This document shows, one piece after another, positions 23,985-32,602 of a DNA stretch of 64,000 nt; position 1 is the first letter of the stretch, and every line of letters starts with the position of its first letter. The translations under genes were made by a program, and so were the position numbers. The notes beneath the pieces are model-generated. The model had not been told where the DNA came from. It saw nothing but the letters and a program-made list of their open reading frames with translations, and did no database searches. Location: IMG/VR virus record IMGVR_UViG_3300022680_000058, positions 1 to 64,000 of that record; one strand, given 5' to 3'. The stretch is from a virus.

Positions 23985-26900
23985 TCACATCTGCTCCGCA
24001 CCACCAGGAGTGGTTGGACGAGCCGCCGGTCGGCGCCTTTGTGAGCGTCGCCCCATGCCAGCTCTCACTGAATCAGCCAACTGACGTCGAGCTTCCGTGC
24101 CAAACGTGCTGATCTCGATTGCTCTCGCCAGTCGCTCGACTTCTCGCGTCCTCTCCCTTTCCACAGTCGCCTCTCGACGTGAGGCAGTGCGCCTTGTCCT
24201 TCTCACCGTCTCTTCTTCAGTTGGAACAAGCGGCCTCGCCACCTGTGCCCTTCGTGAAGTGACAGGTGCCGCAACACTCACAGCAGCAGAACGACGCCAC
24301 TCCTCACGAGCCGCCTCGAACTCCTGCATTGCTGCCTGCTGACGGGCCTGTGACGCCGCTTCCTCTGCCTCTCGTTGAGCTCGATTCCTTCGCGCCTCTT
24401 CCTCAGCCCTGGTGACCATCGGGCGAATTCGAGAAATCTCACTTTGCAACGCCTCTCTCGGTGAAGACAAGGCGCCCCTGACGAGGTCCCCAAGGAACGG
24501 AACATTGTTGGCCAACGTCTGGATTGAGTCGAAGATTCGATGGAAGATTTCGAGCACTGTGAGCTTGAGCCGCATGAACGTTGTGTTCACAGCATCTGCC
24601 ATCGTCCGAAGAGTTCCACCAACACGGACAAAAGGATGGACCAAGTATCTTTCGACACTGGCACCAACAAGCCGGAAACCTGTCCTGAGCACACCGAGTG
24701 TCGCATTCCAGGTATCTCTCAAGAAGTTGAAGATTCTCGTCGCCTCCCTGATCCTGTCAGTGATGTGGTCTCGAATGACATTGAACACTCGGCGAGCAAC
24801 ACTGAAAACCCTCCCAAGGATAGCCGACCAAACAGTGAACAATGCCTCAAATACAGGTCGAATAACAGAGCGCCAAACAGTCTGGACATGACGCCCAATA
24901 GCGTTGAACACTGGCCGGAACACACGAGTCCAAAGGAACCTGACAACACCCATGAACGTCTGGAACCCCTCAATCAGAGACGCCGTACTCTCTGACAGAT
25001 ACGGATAGACCCCATGAGCCACATCCCACAGCGTTCGGAGAGCTCCAACAACCCATCTGATAGAGTCAGCAAGGACCCTCACGCCCTCGACGACGAGTGG
25101 CATTGCCGTCCTGTGGAGCCACTGAACCATCGGCATGACATAGTCGAGGACTCTCCTCATCATATCGCCGAAACTTTGGACGTTACCCTCTGCTCCCTCG
25201 AAAGCCTCTCCCACACCTCCAACATCAATCCGGAACCCGAAGATGTCTTCAAGCAACGGAAGAAGAGTGTCATCCCAGAGCTCACCAAGGACACCACCAA
25301 TCTCCCGGAACGTCGCCATCCACTCATCCCAAAGCGGAGTGACATAGTCCAGCCAATGCATGAAGGTGTCTCGGATCTCGACGCCCCATGTCCTCAGAAG
25401 CCCTACTACACCATCGAGATAGGCATTGACCGTATCTTCGCCTATGACATGCTCCAGAAGCATTCTGACAAGTCCGATGCCAGGTAGCGATGAAATCGCC
25501 TCAACAATGCCACGGAGAATTTGACCCGATCGGAAATACTCAACAATCGATTCGATGTTGAACATGTCCATCAAGAAGTCAAAGATGCCACCAGTGATGT
25601 CAGTCCCTGTCATCCCTGACAAGATTCTCGGAATCCCGAACAGCAATCCATTCACAATCGAGCTGAACAGGGTCCTGAAGCCATTGACGATACCTTCCGT
25701 CCTAAAGCTTGAGATGATGTCAGGGAGATCGAAGAGAACTCCGATGATCGCACCGATGTACGGGATGCGCCTCAAGACCGTTCTGAGAGCTGTACCAGTG
25801 AGCCCTCGACCACCAATCATGAATCTGCCAAGCGACGAGAATACACGACGGAAAGCATTGATGATGCTCCCCCGAAGAGGGGTCAGCATAGCGGCACCAA
25901 AGACACCACCAATCGCAACACCAGCCGCCGCCCCGGCTCGCTGAACCTGACCACGAACATCCGGAGGCTCCATGACCCATTCGACGATACGATTCCACAT
26001 GCCGCGAATGAAGCCACCCACGATCCGAGTCACCCCATCAAACAGAGCTCTGAAACCCTCAGCAATGGAGCGAGCTCCTTCTGTCATCTGTGGGCTGCTT
26101 TCGAGGTCGCCCAGGGCGCCGAACGCTCCGAGGATTCCGTCTACCAGGTCTTGGCCCATCTGGTCCCAATCGATGGACTTCGAGAAGTTCTCAACACTTC
26201 TCCCGAAGTTCTCGAACATCTGAGTCCCACGCCTCATGATCGGGCCGAGACGATCCCAATACCTGATGAGGAGATAGATCCCACCAGCGAACAATGTCAA
26301 AGGATTGAACGCGAGACGAAGAAGGCGCCCAATCTGTGGCAGCCTGATCCCCATAGCTGACAGACCGATCATGAATGGACCCATCTGACCAGCAACTTGG
26401 AACAACCCTTCACCAACACCATCGAGCAGCGGGAGAAACTCTCCAATGCGCCTCGAAAGCGTTGGGAACGCCTCTCCAAGCTCATCCTGCAATGCCACAG
26501 TCAGTCCCATGGCGCCGCCTCGACGGAGAGCAATCATTGCCCTTGTCGTCGCCCCGAGAGGGCCTCTGTTGGCTGCAAAGTTGTCAATGATCCCCGTCAG
26601 CCGTTGGAACGCCTCCGTTTGCCTCCTGATGACGTTCCGCTCGAAGTTCGGGTAATGCCTCCTGGCCATCCTGTCGAGGCCTGCTCGGAACCTCTCCTCG
26701 ACGAGCTCCATCTGCTCAGCGAATGTCCTCGTTGACCCACCAGCCCCATGAGCCATCCTAGCGAACGCACCTTCAGCATTCCCAGCGTCCCCCATAGCAG
26801 CCTGTAACGCCGCCTGAGACGCTTCTCCACCCTGGACAAGGAACATGAAGGCTGGTCCCATCTGTTCAAGCACAGAACGGAGCCTGGCAGCCGCTGGACT

Positions 26901-27902
26901 GTTCCTGTCCATGTTGTTGAACATATCAGCGATGGTCGCACCAAACCTTGCCGGGTCCTGCATAATGGCATCGAAGGACATTTCAACATTGCCGGTCGCC
27001 CTGGCTATCTCAGCAGCAAGCTCCGGGAACTCCCCACCGAGACCAACCAATAGCCCTTCCATCTCACGACGTGTACCAGCAAGTTGATTGAAGACCTCAA
27101 CGGCACCTTGGACCCCCTCCTGGAAACTCCCTCCGAGCCGCCTCTGCTGAGCAAGGCCAAGCCTGGTGATTGACTCGATCGCCACATCAACATTGTCGGA
27201 TATCGCTGGGAATCGAGACGCCGCTTGGTCAACAGCCTGAAGAATCTCAGGCATCGCACGAGCAGCATCCGCCCCGACCCCAAACTGCTCACCAAGAGCT
27301 GTCACCGTATCAAGTACACGACGAGCTCCATCCGCCCCGAGGTCGTACCCCTGAGCAAGACTCGTCATGACATCACCAAGCTGTTCTCCTGTCAGGATTC
27401 CAGCTTGAATTGAACCAGCAACATCCCTCATGGAGAGACCGAACTCGTCAATACTCCTTCCGGTCCTGGCAACGGTTGTCGCGTAAGCGAGCATATCGTC
27501 GCCACCGACTCCAAGAGTGAATGACAAGCTACTGATCTGACCTCGAACAGTATCGACCTCTGCTCGATACTCTCCAAGGCCAGCAGTAGCCGCCCTGTAC
27601 TCCTGAGCGAACTGAGCCCCATGAGATTCGAGGCTCGTCGATGATATTTCGTTGGACAAGGCACCGGCGCGCTCTGCCAGGCCTTCAAGAGCGTTACCAA
27701 CACGAGAGAGCTGCGACAGGTTCAGAGCGTCAATAAAATTCCCGAGACGTTGGACACCAATGGACTCTCGACCGATGCTTTCGGACGACGAAGCCATGCG
27801 ATCCATGCTGTCGCTGATTTCCTCAGTCGTCCGAGTCGCGCCGTCGTCTTTTGCTCCAAAGAGAAATCCGAGCCCGAGAGTCCTTGAGATCCCACCTGCC
27901 AT
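23985..27902 (-). CDS. Tail tape measure protein, 1305 aa
   Basis: Starts at ATG 27902 (GAGGG 5 nt before it; a GTG one codon earlier is in frame). The first 450 residues are alpha-helical with TGLGEYRAEVDTVRGQI and AMPEILQAVDQAASRF patterns typical of tape measures. Hydrophobic segments near 500-545 (FAGGIYLLIRY), 665 (AAGVAIGGVFGAAML) and 715 (IPYIGAIIGVLFDL) would enter the host membrane. The last 150 residues are rich in Arg, Glu and Ala. Known function: sets tail length and forms the DNA channel. At roughly 0.15 nm per residue a tail near 195 nm is inferred. Confidence 0.85.
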   Translation of the reverse strand: MAGGISRTLGLGFLFGAKDDGATRTTEEISDSMDRMASSSESIGRESIGVQRLGNFIDALNLSQLSRVGNALEGLAERAGALSNEISSTSLESHGAQFAQEYRAATAGLGEYRAEVDTVRGQISSLSFTLGVGGDDMLAYATTVARTGRSIDEFGLSMRDVAGSIQAGILTGEQLGDVMTSLAQGYDLGADGARRVLDTVTALGEQFGVGADAARAMPEILQAVDQAASRFPAISDNVDVAIESITRLGLAQQRRLGGSFQEGVQGAVEVFNQLAGTRREMEGLLVGLGGEFPELAAEIARATGNVEMSFDAIMQDPARFGATIADMFNNMDRNSPAAARLRSVLEQMGPAFMFLVQGGEASQAALQAAMGDAGNAEGAFARMAHGAGGSTRTFAEQMELVEERFRAGLDRMARRHYPNFERNVIRRQTEAFQRLTGIIDNFAANRGPLGATTRAMIALRRGGAMGLTVALQDELGEAFPTLSRRIGEFLPLLDGVGEGLFQVAGQMGPFMIGLSAMGIRLPQIGRLLRLAFNPLTLFAGGIYLLIRYWDRLGPIMRRGTQMFENFGRSVENFSKSIDWDQMGQDLVDGILGAFGALGDLESSPQMTEGARSIAEGFRALFDGVTRIVGGFIRGMWNRIVEWVMEPPDVRGQVQRAGAAAGVAIGGVFGAAMLTPLRGSIINAFRRVFSSLGRFMIGGRGLTGTALRTVLRRIPYIGAIIGVLFDLPDIISSFRTEGIVNGFRTLFSSIVNGLLFGIPRILSGMTGTDITGGIFDFLMDMFNIESIVEYFRSGQILRGIVEAISSLPGIGLVRMLLEHVIGEDTVNAYLDGVVGLLRTWGVEIRDTFMHWLDYVTPLWDEWMATFREIGGVLGELWDDTLLPLLEDIFGFRIDVGGVGEAFEGAEGNVQSFGDMMRRVLDYVMPMVQWLHRTAMPLVVEGVRVLADSIRWVVGALRTLWDVAHGVYPYLSESTASLIEGFQTFMGVVRFLWTRVFRPVFNAIGRHVQTVWRSVIRPVFEALFTVWSAILGRVFSVARRVFNVIRDHITDRIREATRIFNFLRDTWNATLGVLRTGFRLVGASVERYLVHPFVRVGGTLRTMADAVNTTFMRLKLTVLEIFHRIFDSIQTLANNVPFLGDLVRGALSSPREALQSEISRIRPMVTRAEEEARRNRAQREAEEAASQARQQAAMQEFEAAREEWRRSAAVSVAAPVTSRRAQVARPLVPTEEETVRRTRRTASRREATVERERTREVERLARAIEISTFGTEARRQLADSVRAGMGRRSQRRRPAARPTTPGGAEQM

Positions 27903-27915
27903 CACACCCTCTCGA

Positions 27916-28080
27916 TCACTTCTCTTTCGACTTCCTCACGTTCAGGATGTTCTCGAACTCCTCACAGAGCCTCTTTCGTCTCCCCACGGGCATCGCCATT
28001 ACGTCTTGATACCCCTGGTTCAGATGCTCCGCTAGGAAGAAGAAATCCGCTTCGAGCGCCGCGAGGTTGCCGTAGGGAAA
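27916..28080 (-). CDS. Frameshifted C-terminal extension of the tail/baseplate chaperone
   Basis: The -1 frame continues 52 residues beyond the slippery site, starting YGNLAALEADFFFLAEHLNQ and ending in KSKEK before TGA 27918. It has no start codon of its own. Sequences of this type (a hydrophobic helix with FFFLAEHLNQG then MAMPVGRRKRL) are found behind tail assembly chaperones just before tape measures, where they are made by frameshifting. The fused product would be about 370 aa. Confidence 0.7.
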   Translation of the reverse strand, partial: FPYGNLAALEADFFFLAEHLNQGYQDVMAMPVGRRKRLCEEFENILNVRKSKEK

Positions 28081-29027
28081 AAGAATTGCTCCTGGCTGAT
28101 ATCGAGCTTGGCGATGAACTCACGCCCACAATGAGAGCAGTCGATGTCGACGTCCATCTCGATCCCAGGCTCATGCTTCTCGAACTCTCCCCTCAGGTGG
28201 TCCCTGTCTGCCGTTGTGAGACCCTTCACCTCGTTGAGCCAGCGATTGGCATCACTCGAAAGCTTGATCTTCGCCTTCTTCCCGCTCGTCAAGAAGTCCT
28301 TGTACTCCAGATCGATACTCTCCCCATCCCATCCTCGAAGCCTGGTCAAGATCGAGTAGCTCAAAGCACTCGATTCTGCACCGACACCGGCAGAGCTGAT
28401 CCCATGCATGATGCGGTCTTCCCTTCCCGTCATCACAGCCCACGAGACTTCGTGTCCACTATCGGGGAGCTCTGTCGAATGAATCATCACTGATGGATCT
28501 TCCGGCTCGAATAGTTCGAGGTCGAGCAGGTCCACCTTGTAGTACCCGATCTTCCCACACGTATTCGACGCGGGACAGCGCATCTCCATCTCGTACTTGC
28601 TGCCATGTGTCTTCCAATGGCTCGTGACTCTCAGAGCGATCAAGAGATGTGTCCGGCTTCCCGACGACATCGATCGGACAGCTCGAAGAATCTCCCCCTT
28701 GTCGGTGATTGACCCGAGAGACTTGACACAATTCCCCATGATCTGGTCCATCCGTTGGACCATCGGGACAGATCGATTCCCGAGAAGGTCTTCCTCATGG
28801 CCTGACATCGACCGAAGAGAGACCTCCTTGTGGAGCTCACCTTCAGCATCGACGTACCCACCGACCAGAGTGAAGATCCCAGCCTCTGGCTTCGGGTCCG
28901 TCACACGATCATAGCCCCCATCGTCCGGACCCTCGACAGCGACGCCGCCAGCCTTCTTCCCTCTCTCGATTGCTTCCTGGAGATTCTTGGACTTGGCTCC
29001 TCGCTCATTGAGCTCCTGTTCACCCAT
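28032..29027 (-). CDS. Baseplate hub/tail assembly chaperone, gp26-like, 331 aa
   Basis: Features are a beta-rich start with ITDKGEILRAVRSMSSG, then LLIALRVTSHWKTHG, a zinc-type pair MRCPASNTCGKIGYY and, near the end, CSHCGREFIAKLDISQEQFF. The C-terminal part also has LTRLRGWDGESIDLEYKDFL, matching the myophage family annotated as T4-type baseplate hub assembly chaperone. The last 14 residues of the zero frame (ATSRRSKRISSS) look unnatural, consistent with the -1 frame being the conserved one. ATG 29027 has GGTGAAGTAG before it. Sits directly ahead of the tape measure. Confidence 0.75.
   Translation of the reverse strand: MGEQELNERGAKSKNLQEAIERGKKAGGVAVEGPDDGGYDRVTDPKPEAGIFTLVGGYVDAEGELHKEVSLRSMSGHEEDLLGNRSVPMVQRMDQIMGNCVKSLGSITDKGEILRAVRSMSSGSRTHLLIALRVTSHWKTHGSKYEMEMRCPASNTCGKIGYYKVDLLDLELFEPEDPSVMIHSTELPDSGHEVSWAVMTGREDRIMHGISSAGVGAESSALSYSILTRLRGWDGESIDLEYKDFLTSGKKAKIKLSSDANRWLNEVKGLTTADRDHLRGEFEKHEPGIEMDVDIDCSHCGREFIAKLDISQEQFFFPTATSRRSKRISSS
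28074..28080 (-). other. Programmed -1 frameshift site TTTCCCT
   Basis: Minus-strand TTTCCCT is a canonical X-XXY-YYZ heptamer, read as T TTC CCT in the zero frame. After slippage the codons TTT CCC keep anticodon pairing at both sites. It lies just before the end of the chaperone gene and opens the 52-residue extension. Confidence 0.7.
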
Positions 29028-29111
29028 CTACTTCACCTTCTCCTTCTACGACGCCCTGATGTGGCGTGACGAACTGGTTAGATCGATACTATCATTCGCC
29101 CGTCTCCAGCG

Positions 29112-29855
29112 CTATCCTCTCCTGAGAATTGCAGTGCGACGAGATGACCGCCTCTTCTTTCGCCTTCTCTTCTTCTCCGGGTCCTCATCACATGGACATC
29201 GGTCAAGAAACTTTCGACCGTCTCCAGCACCGATAGGTACAGGGACCGTAGCGACATTCGCTGTCGTCGTCATCGACTCATCAATTCCGAGTGACCTCAT
29301 CACCCTCCTGAAACGGGCAATTGATTGCCCATTTCGAGACTCACTCGTCGGCTGAGCCACCCTCCTCACAGCGACAATCGATTTCTCTCCATACTCTTTT
29401 TCGACATCACGGCGAGCTCTCTTCTCGTGTCCTGGGCAGGCATAGGCGATAGCTCGACCGTCAGCAAACTGGAACCCCTTGGACGCGTAGTCGGAACAGT
29501 ACCTACACTTCTGTGGTCTCGCCCATTGCGGAGTGGGACCAGACCTACCCTCAGCGACTTTTGTAGAAATATTCTTTGGCGCAGGTGCCGCCACATCGGA
29601 CACTGGTCCAGAAGAACCCTCCCCACCCTTCTCCTTTTGTGCGCCTCTGTCAGAGCCCTGAGACGACCCTGACGCCTTTTTCGTGTCGTCCTTTGTGGTG
29701 GCATGGGTTTTGCCATCACCACCCTTCACAGGCATCTTGTACCCCTTCAGAGCGTCGGGGCCGCCATCATCTTCGAGTGCCCTTGAAAAGAAAGACGAGA
29801 GAGGTATCGGGCTGACCAAAGAAACTTTTGTGGAGTGTGGTGGGATTCCTGCCAT
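29112..29855 (-). CDS. Hypothetical protein with Cys/His cluster and basic tail, 247 aa
   Basis: A low-complexity, Lys/Ser/Gly-rich region (about 40-100) is followed by CRYCSDYASKGFQFADGRA and CPGHEKRARRD, a zinc-finger-like Cys2-CysHis motif also seen in other phage hypothetical proteins. The C-terminus has CPCDEDPEKKRRRKKRRSS, a strong basic patch that could bind DNA. One palindrome copy is read as GQSIA at about residue 174. ATG 29855 has no clear ribosome binding site; ATG 29735, with AAGGGG 6 nt upstream, is an alternative. Confidence 0.55.
   Translation of the reverse strand: MAGIPPHSTKVSLVSPIPLSSFFSRALEDDGGPDALKGYKMPVKGGDGKTHATTKDDTKKASGSSQGSDRGAQKEKGGEGSSGPVSDVAAPAPKNISTKVAEGRSGPTPQWARPQKCRYCSDYASKGFQFADGRAIAYACPGHEKRARRDVEKEYGEKSIVAVRRVAQPTSESRNGQSIARFRRVMRSLGIDESMTTTANVATVPVPIGAGDGRKFLDRCPCDEDPEKKRRRKKRRSSRRTAILRRG
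29315..29330. repeat. 16-bp palindrome copy 2
   Basis: Perfect GGGCAATTGATTGCCC inside the coding frame of the gene at 29112-29855, read as G-Q-S-I-A. Shares the left flank CTCCTGAAA with copy 3. Confidence 0.75.
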
Positions 29856-29898
29856 ACAGACAGTCTATCAAAAAAAATATGAGCTCTCCACACAGGGT

Positions 29899-30690
29899 TC
29901 AGTATTCGGAATCCCACTCATATTCAGCTTCAATGTCAATCGGAACAAAAAAACTGAACGTCCATGGGGCCTTTGATTTGAGAGATATTTTTCCAATATC
30001 TGCCTTCATCTCCAAGTCAACATCGATAACGATCTCACCGCTCGTTTCACGAGAAAATTCCTCATCCGTCTCTTCATTTGCCGCGTCAACAGCCTTGCGG
30101 GCAAGAGCCCTGAGAGCATCATCGTCAAACCCGTACTCTTTCTCCCAGGTCTTTACCATGCTGGAGAGCTCTTCATCACCAAAATGATCAACGACTTTTC
30201 TATCAGTCGCGACCTTTTGAGCAATCGACGGGCCAACAAACCCAGAAAGTTGTCTTTTGATGTTTGCGCTGAGTTTTGAGCTTGAGAGCTTGTTCACCCC
30301 GGAGTATGACAGCTCTCTTGGATATGACGCTTTAGCGAAAAACCATTCAGGGTCAGGATCGTCAGGCCAATCGAAGTGCTCGTAGGAACTTTCCAGCTCG
30401 TCCTCACGAACGACCTTGAACTTTGGGTTTTTGTTCTTGAGCGTCTTGTCGATCAAAACACCAACACTCGATTGGAGACCAGAGAGCACCTCTGAAATCG
30501 CATCTTCGAGCTTACCCCGATCCACATTATCAGCCCCATGCCGGATCAAGGCGTCAGAAATGACATCGACAGAAGATACTTTTTTCTTCCTGGAAGCTTT
30601 CCGTCTCGGCTTGCGAGCCTTCGGAGCTCTAACATTATAAGAAGTCCGTCCGGAAGCAATCGCCTCTAACAACTCTTGTGAACCCTTCAT
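29899..30690 (-). CDS. Tagged protein with basic N-terminus, 263 aa
   Basis: I start at ATG 30690 (MKGSQELLEAIASGRTSYNV) because GGAGGA lies 7 nt before it; an upstream in-frame ATG at 30708 is out of spacing. The N-terminus has the short tag (LLE/A..SYNVRAP) followed by a basic run (KARKPRRKASRKKK). The rest is helical with Trp-rich loops (FDWPDDPDPEWFFAKAS) and a beta-type C-terminus (FSFFVPIDIEAEYEWD). It has its own promoter and a terminator just upstream of it, so it is expressed separately. No family recognised. Confidence 0.65.
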   Translation of the reverse strand: MKGSQELLEAIASGRTSYNVRAPKARKPRRKASRKKKVSSVDVISDALIRHGADNVDRGKLEDAISEVLSGLQSSVGVLIDKTLKNKNPKFKVVREDELESSYEHFDWPDDPDPEWFFAKASYPRELSYSGVNKLSSSKLSANIKRQLSGFVGPSIAQKVATDRKVVDHFGDEELSSMVKTWEKEYGFDDDALRALARKAVDAANEETDEEFSRETSGEIVIDVDLEMKADIGKISLKSKAPWTFSFFVPIDIEAEYEWDSEY

Positions 30691-30740
30691 TTCTGGCTCC
30701 TCCAGCATTCATTGTATCAAACAGCAATGAATCCTTCACA

Positions 30741-30769
30741 AACATAAGTTGTATGATTTAGTTTGTCAA
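30741..30769 (-). promoter_or_regulatory. Promoter: TTGACA-N17-TATGTT
   Basis: Minus-strand TTGACA (30769-30764), 17-nt spacer, TATGTT (30746-30741). It lies directly behind a strong terminator and about 50 nt ahead of the tagged gene starting at 30690. The spacer begins AACTAAATCATAC, similar to the conserved spacer of the N14 promoters, so it may be a diverged member. Confidence 0.55.
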
Positions 30770-30776
30770 TGTCATC

Positions 30777-30821
30777 GCAAAAAAATAGCCCCCTCCAGCT
30801 TTTCAGCCAAAGGGGGCTATT
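30777..30821 (-). terminator. Rho-independent terminator
   Basis: Minus strand: AATAGCCCCCT (complement of 30811-30821), 16-nt loop, AGGGGGCTATT, then seven T residues. The 11-bp stem and T-run are a textbook terminator. It separates the unit at 30.8-31.3 kb from the next promoter. Confidence 0.85.
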
Positions 30822-30900
30822 CGAGTTCCCCTTACCCCTGGGCTTTATGTCGAAGTACCCAGCGGCTTTTGTCTTTTTGAGATCAGGTGCCCGCCCACCA

Positions 30901-31170
30901 TCACATCAGTTCTGCCCAACTTCTCAGAACCATGCCACCCCTATCGCACTGCCTGACGCGTTGCCTGGTGGCTCCCTTGGAATCGAGTTTCACTCGACAG
31001 AACAATATCCCCCTGTCCGGGGTTGCTATCGATGACTTGGGGTTATCTTGTTCACCCCTATCAGGCCACCGATGCTTTGTCCGTCCATCAGAGCGAGACT
31101 TCGTCTTATCCCAACCCCTGATGAACGTGCCGATGACTGACCAAGCCACCAGCAGCATCCTGAAAATCAT
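30901..31170 (-). CDS. Isolated ORF of 89 aa, or part of a non-coding RNA
   Basis: The 460-bp stretch between the Rmf-like gene and the terminator has one usable frame, ATG 31170 with AAGGG nearby. The product starts hydrophobic (MIFRMLLVAWSVIGTF) and continues very Arg/Gly-rich (DSKGATRQRVRQCDRGG), a composition that could be a membrane or lysis-type peptide but could equally be a non-coding stretch. It is flanked by a promoter at 31234-31261 and a terminator at 30777-30821, so a separate transcript of about 450 nt is expected. Confidence 0.35.
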   Translation of the reverse strand: MIFRMLLVAWSVIGTFIRGWDKTKSRSDGRTKHRWPDRGEQDNPKSSIATPDRGILFCRVKLDSKGATRQRVRQCDRGGMVLRSWAELM

Positions 31171-31233
31171 TTCAACCCTTCACCGCCTTCTCCTGTGTTT
31201 TCGCCTATCTACCGGCTTTCATCCACACCCAAC

Positions 31234-31261
31234 AGTCTAACTCTCCAGCGTTTTCTGTCAA
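31234..31261 (-). promoter_or_regulatory. Promoter: TTGACA-N16-TAGACT
   Basis: Minus-strand TTGACA (31261-31256), 16-nt spacer, TAGACT (31239-31234). The TTGACA is also the right arm of a small hairpin, TCTGTCA-GTGT-TGACAGA, which lies behind the Rmf-like gene and may act as a transcript end or operator. Expected to drive the isolated unit that ends at 30777. Confidence 0.5.
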
Positions 31262-31284
31262 CACTGACAGACCGTTTTTATCGT

Positions 31285-31473
31285 CTAATTCATCCACCTC
31301 ATATCGAAGTGTTCATTCCATCCACGTCGCCACGCAACATGCTCTGGAGTGCCCTCTGGATACGGATTGTCTGGACTCCCAGCAAGGACACCATCACACT
31401 CGACGGATGTGTTGTAGCCTTCGTTGAAGGCGTTCCTTTGTGAACCCGTTTTTAGGTACCTATGCAGACTCAT
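31285..31473 (-). CDS. Rmf-like small protein, 62 aa
   Basis: The pattern RNAFNEGYNTSV, DNPYPEGTPEH, AWRRGWNEHF matches the ribosome modulation factor fold (GY..., NPY..., W..GW...), which pairs with 70S ribosomes to form inactive dimers in bacteria. Phages often carry short relatives with unknown targets. ATG 31473 overlaps the stop of the gene before it by 14 nt and has a weak ribosome binding site, so it may depend on coupling. Confidence 0.6.
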   Translation of the reverse strand: MSLHRYLKTGSQRNAFNEGYNTSVECDGVLAGSPDNPYPEGTPEHVAWRRGWNEHFDMRWMN

Positions 31474-31918
31474 CGTTGATCCTCATCCCGTTCGATGACA
31501 GCTCATGGATCATCTTCGTGGTGTTCATGTCACACTTTGGGCACCTGAGTTCGACGGCTGCCCATCCCTCAGAGCCAAACTCGATGAGAGAGAAATCGAC
31601 TGCATGGACACCGGTCACCCCACAATTCCCACACTTCGACTTTACCTCCCTGAGATCCTGCTCGAATCCTGGAACATCCGGAGTTGGCGGAAGGTCCGGA
31701 CGAGGAACGCTCCAAATCCAAGCTCCCCAAGCATCTGAGAGGTGACACTTTCCATCAATCTCGTACACCACAACTGTAAGGCCACCTTGGCGCCCGTACT
31801 CCTCTCCTGTCGCCCGGATGTCATAGACCCCAGGCTCAGACGGGACACCCTTAGTCCACTGACCTTGCTGATAGCGCTTGAGTTGCTTCTCGAAGTCATA
31901 CCGAGTTTTCTGGTCCAT
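31460..31918 (-). CDS. Hypothetical protein with zinc-like CxxC pair, 152 aa
   Basis: N-terminal half resembles small proteins with GVYDIRATGEEYGRQGG and VVVYEIDGKCHLSDAWG. The C-terminal half has KCGNCGVTGVHAVDF and later RCPKCDMNTTKM, a CxxC...CxxC zinc ribbon spaced by about 30 residues. Not recognised further. In a chain of small accessory genes that starts at the promoter at 33520-33545. Confidence 0.6.
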   Translation of the reverse strand: MDQKTRYDFEKQLKRYQQGQWTKGVPSEPGVYDIRATGEEYGRQGGLTVVVYEIDGKCHLSDAWGAWIWSVPRPDLPPTPDVPGFEQDLREVKSKCGNCGVTGVHAVDFSLIEFGSEGWAAVELRCPKCDMNTTKMIHELSSNGMRINDESA

Positions 31919-31920
31919 GA

Positions 31921-32304
31921 CTACACCTCGAATTTGTTGTTTTTCCCAGCGGACAGCTTCAGGACCGGATCATTGATGTCGTCATCCCCTCCAAAGAGCG
32001 GGACAACCCTGACGTCAGATTCCGGATTCACCTCCAAAAGCTCTGCCTTCATCTTCCTGGCATCGTCGAACTCATCAAAGTTCTGGAACTGACGACCACC
32101 CTCAGTGATCTGGACCACCGAATACCCCGTGGGGTCCATATCCGGAAGAGCTCTTTGTTCAACCCCAAGTTTTTTGACCTCAATCGCCGCCAACGCAGTA
32201 TCCCGCATAGTTCTATATTTTAGCCAATCCGTGAACGAGAAGCTTCCAATCGCCAGAGCAGCCACACCACCGAGCACCAAAAACATCGCTGTAATCGGGT
32301 CCAT
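31921..32304 (-). CDS. Single-pass membrane protein, 127 aa
   Basis: Residues about 5-27 are hydrophobic (AMFLVLGGVAALAIGSFSF), followed by a soluble domain with DDARKMKAELLEVNPESD and an acidic end. ATG 32304 has GGAGAAGA before it. No family recognised; the gene belongs to the small-gene cluster 31.3-33.5 kb, which looks like an accessory module rather than virion genes. Confidence 0.6.
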   Translation of the reverse strand: MDPITAMFLVLGGVAALAIGSFSFTDWLKYRTMRDTALAAIEVKKLGVEQRALPDMDPTGYSVVQITEGGRQFQNFDEFDDARKMKAELLEVNPESDVRVVPLFGGDDDINDPVLKLSAGKNNKFEV

Positions 32305-32314
32305 CTTCTTCTCC

Positions 32315-32602
32315 TCACCAGCCCATAGAGAGCCGTCTCATGTCGTCTTCTCGGTCCTCTTCTCGGCGGATCTCCCGAATCTCATCCTCGATATCGTCAT
32401 CGGCATATCCGCAGAGGTATTCATCATTCGCCGCCTCTTCTGCCTCTTCGTCGAGCTCTTCGAGATACTCCGTGTACTCATCTCGACAAAGCGCCCTCCC
32501 TCCTTGTCTCGCACGGGAACGAAAAGCCTTCGCCCGCCGCCTGGAATCGCCCTTTGAGAGAGACGCAACCTCGGTCCAACTTCCTGCCCCCAACGGTTTC
32601 AT
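32315..32602 (-). CDS. Highly charged small protein, 95 aa
   Basis: First half basic (SLSKGDSRRRAKAFRSRARQ), second half strongly acidic with a DEYTEYLEELDEEAEEAAN helix and DDIEDEIREIRREEDREDD. Mostly disordered or coiled-coil. ATG 32602 overlaps the gene before it (ATGA). Unknown function. Confidence 0.55.
   Translation of the reverse strand: MKPLGAGSWTEVASLSKGDSRRRAKAFRSRARQGGRALCRDEYTEYLEELDEEAEEAANDEYLCGYADDDIEDEIREIRREEDREDDMRRLSMGW

Noticed and set aside
26527-26541. GAGCAATCATTGCCC resembling the dispersed palindrome
   Set aside because: One centre base is missing and the outer arm differs; a similar one-off near-match is at 38607. Both lie in coding sequence without the shared flanks and are probably chance.
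29856-29898. Possible terminator (GAGCTC followed by T-run) after the gene at 29899
   Set aside because: GAGCTC is self-complementary without room for a loop; the T-run alone is not enough.
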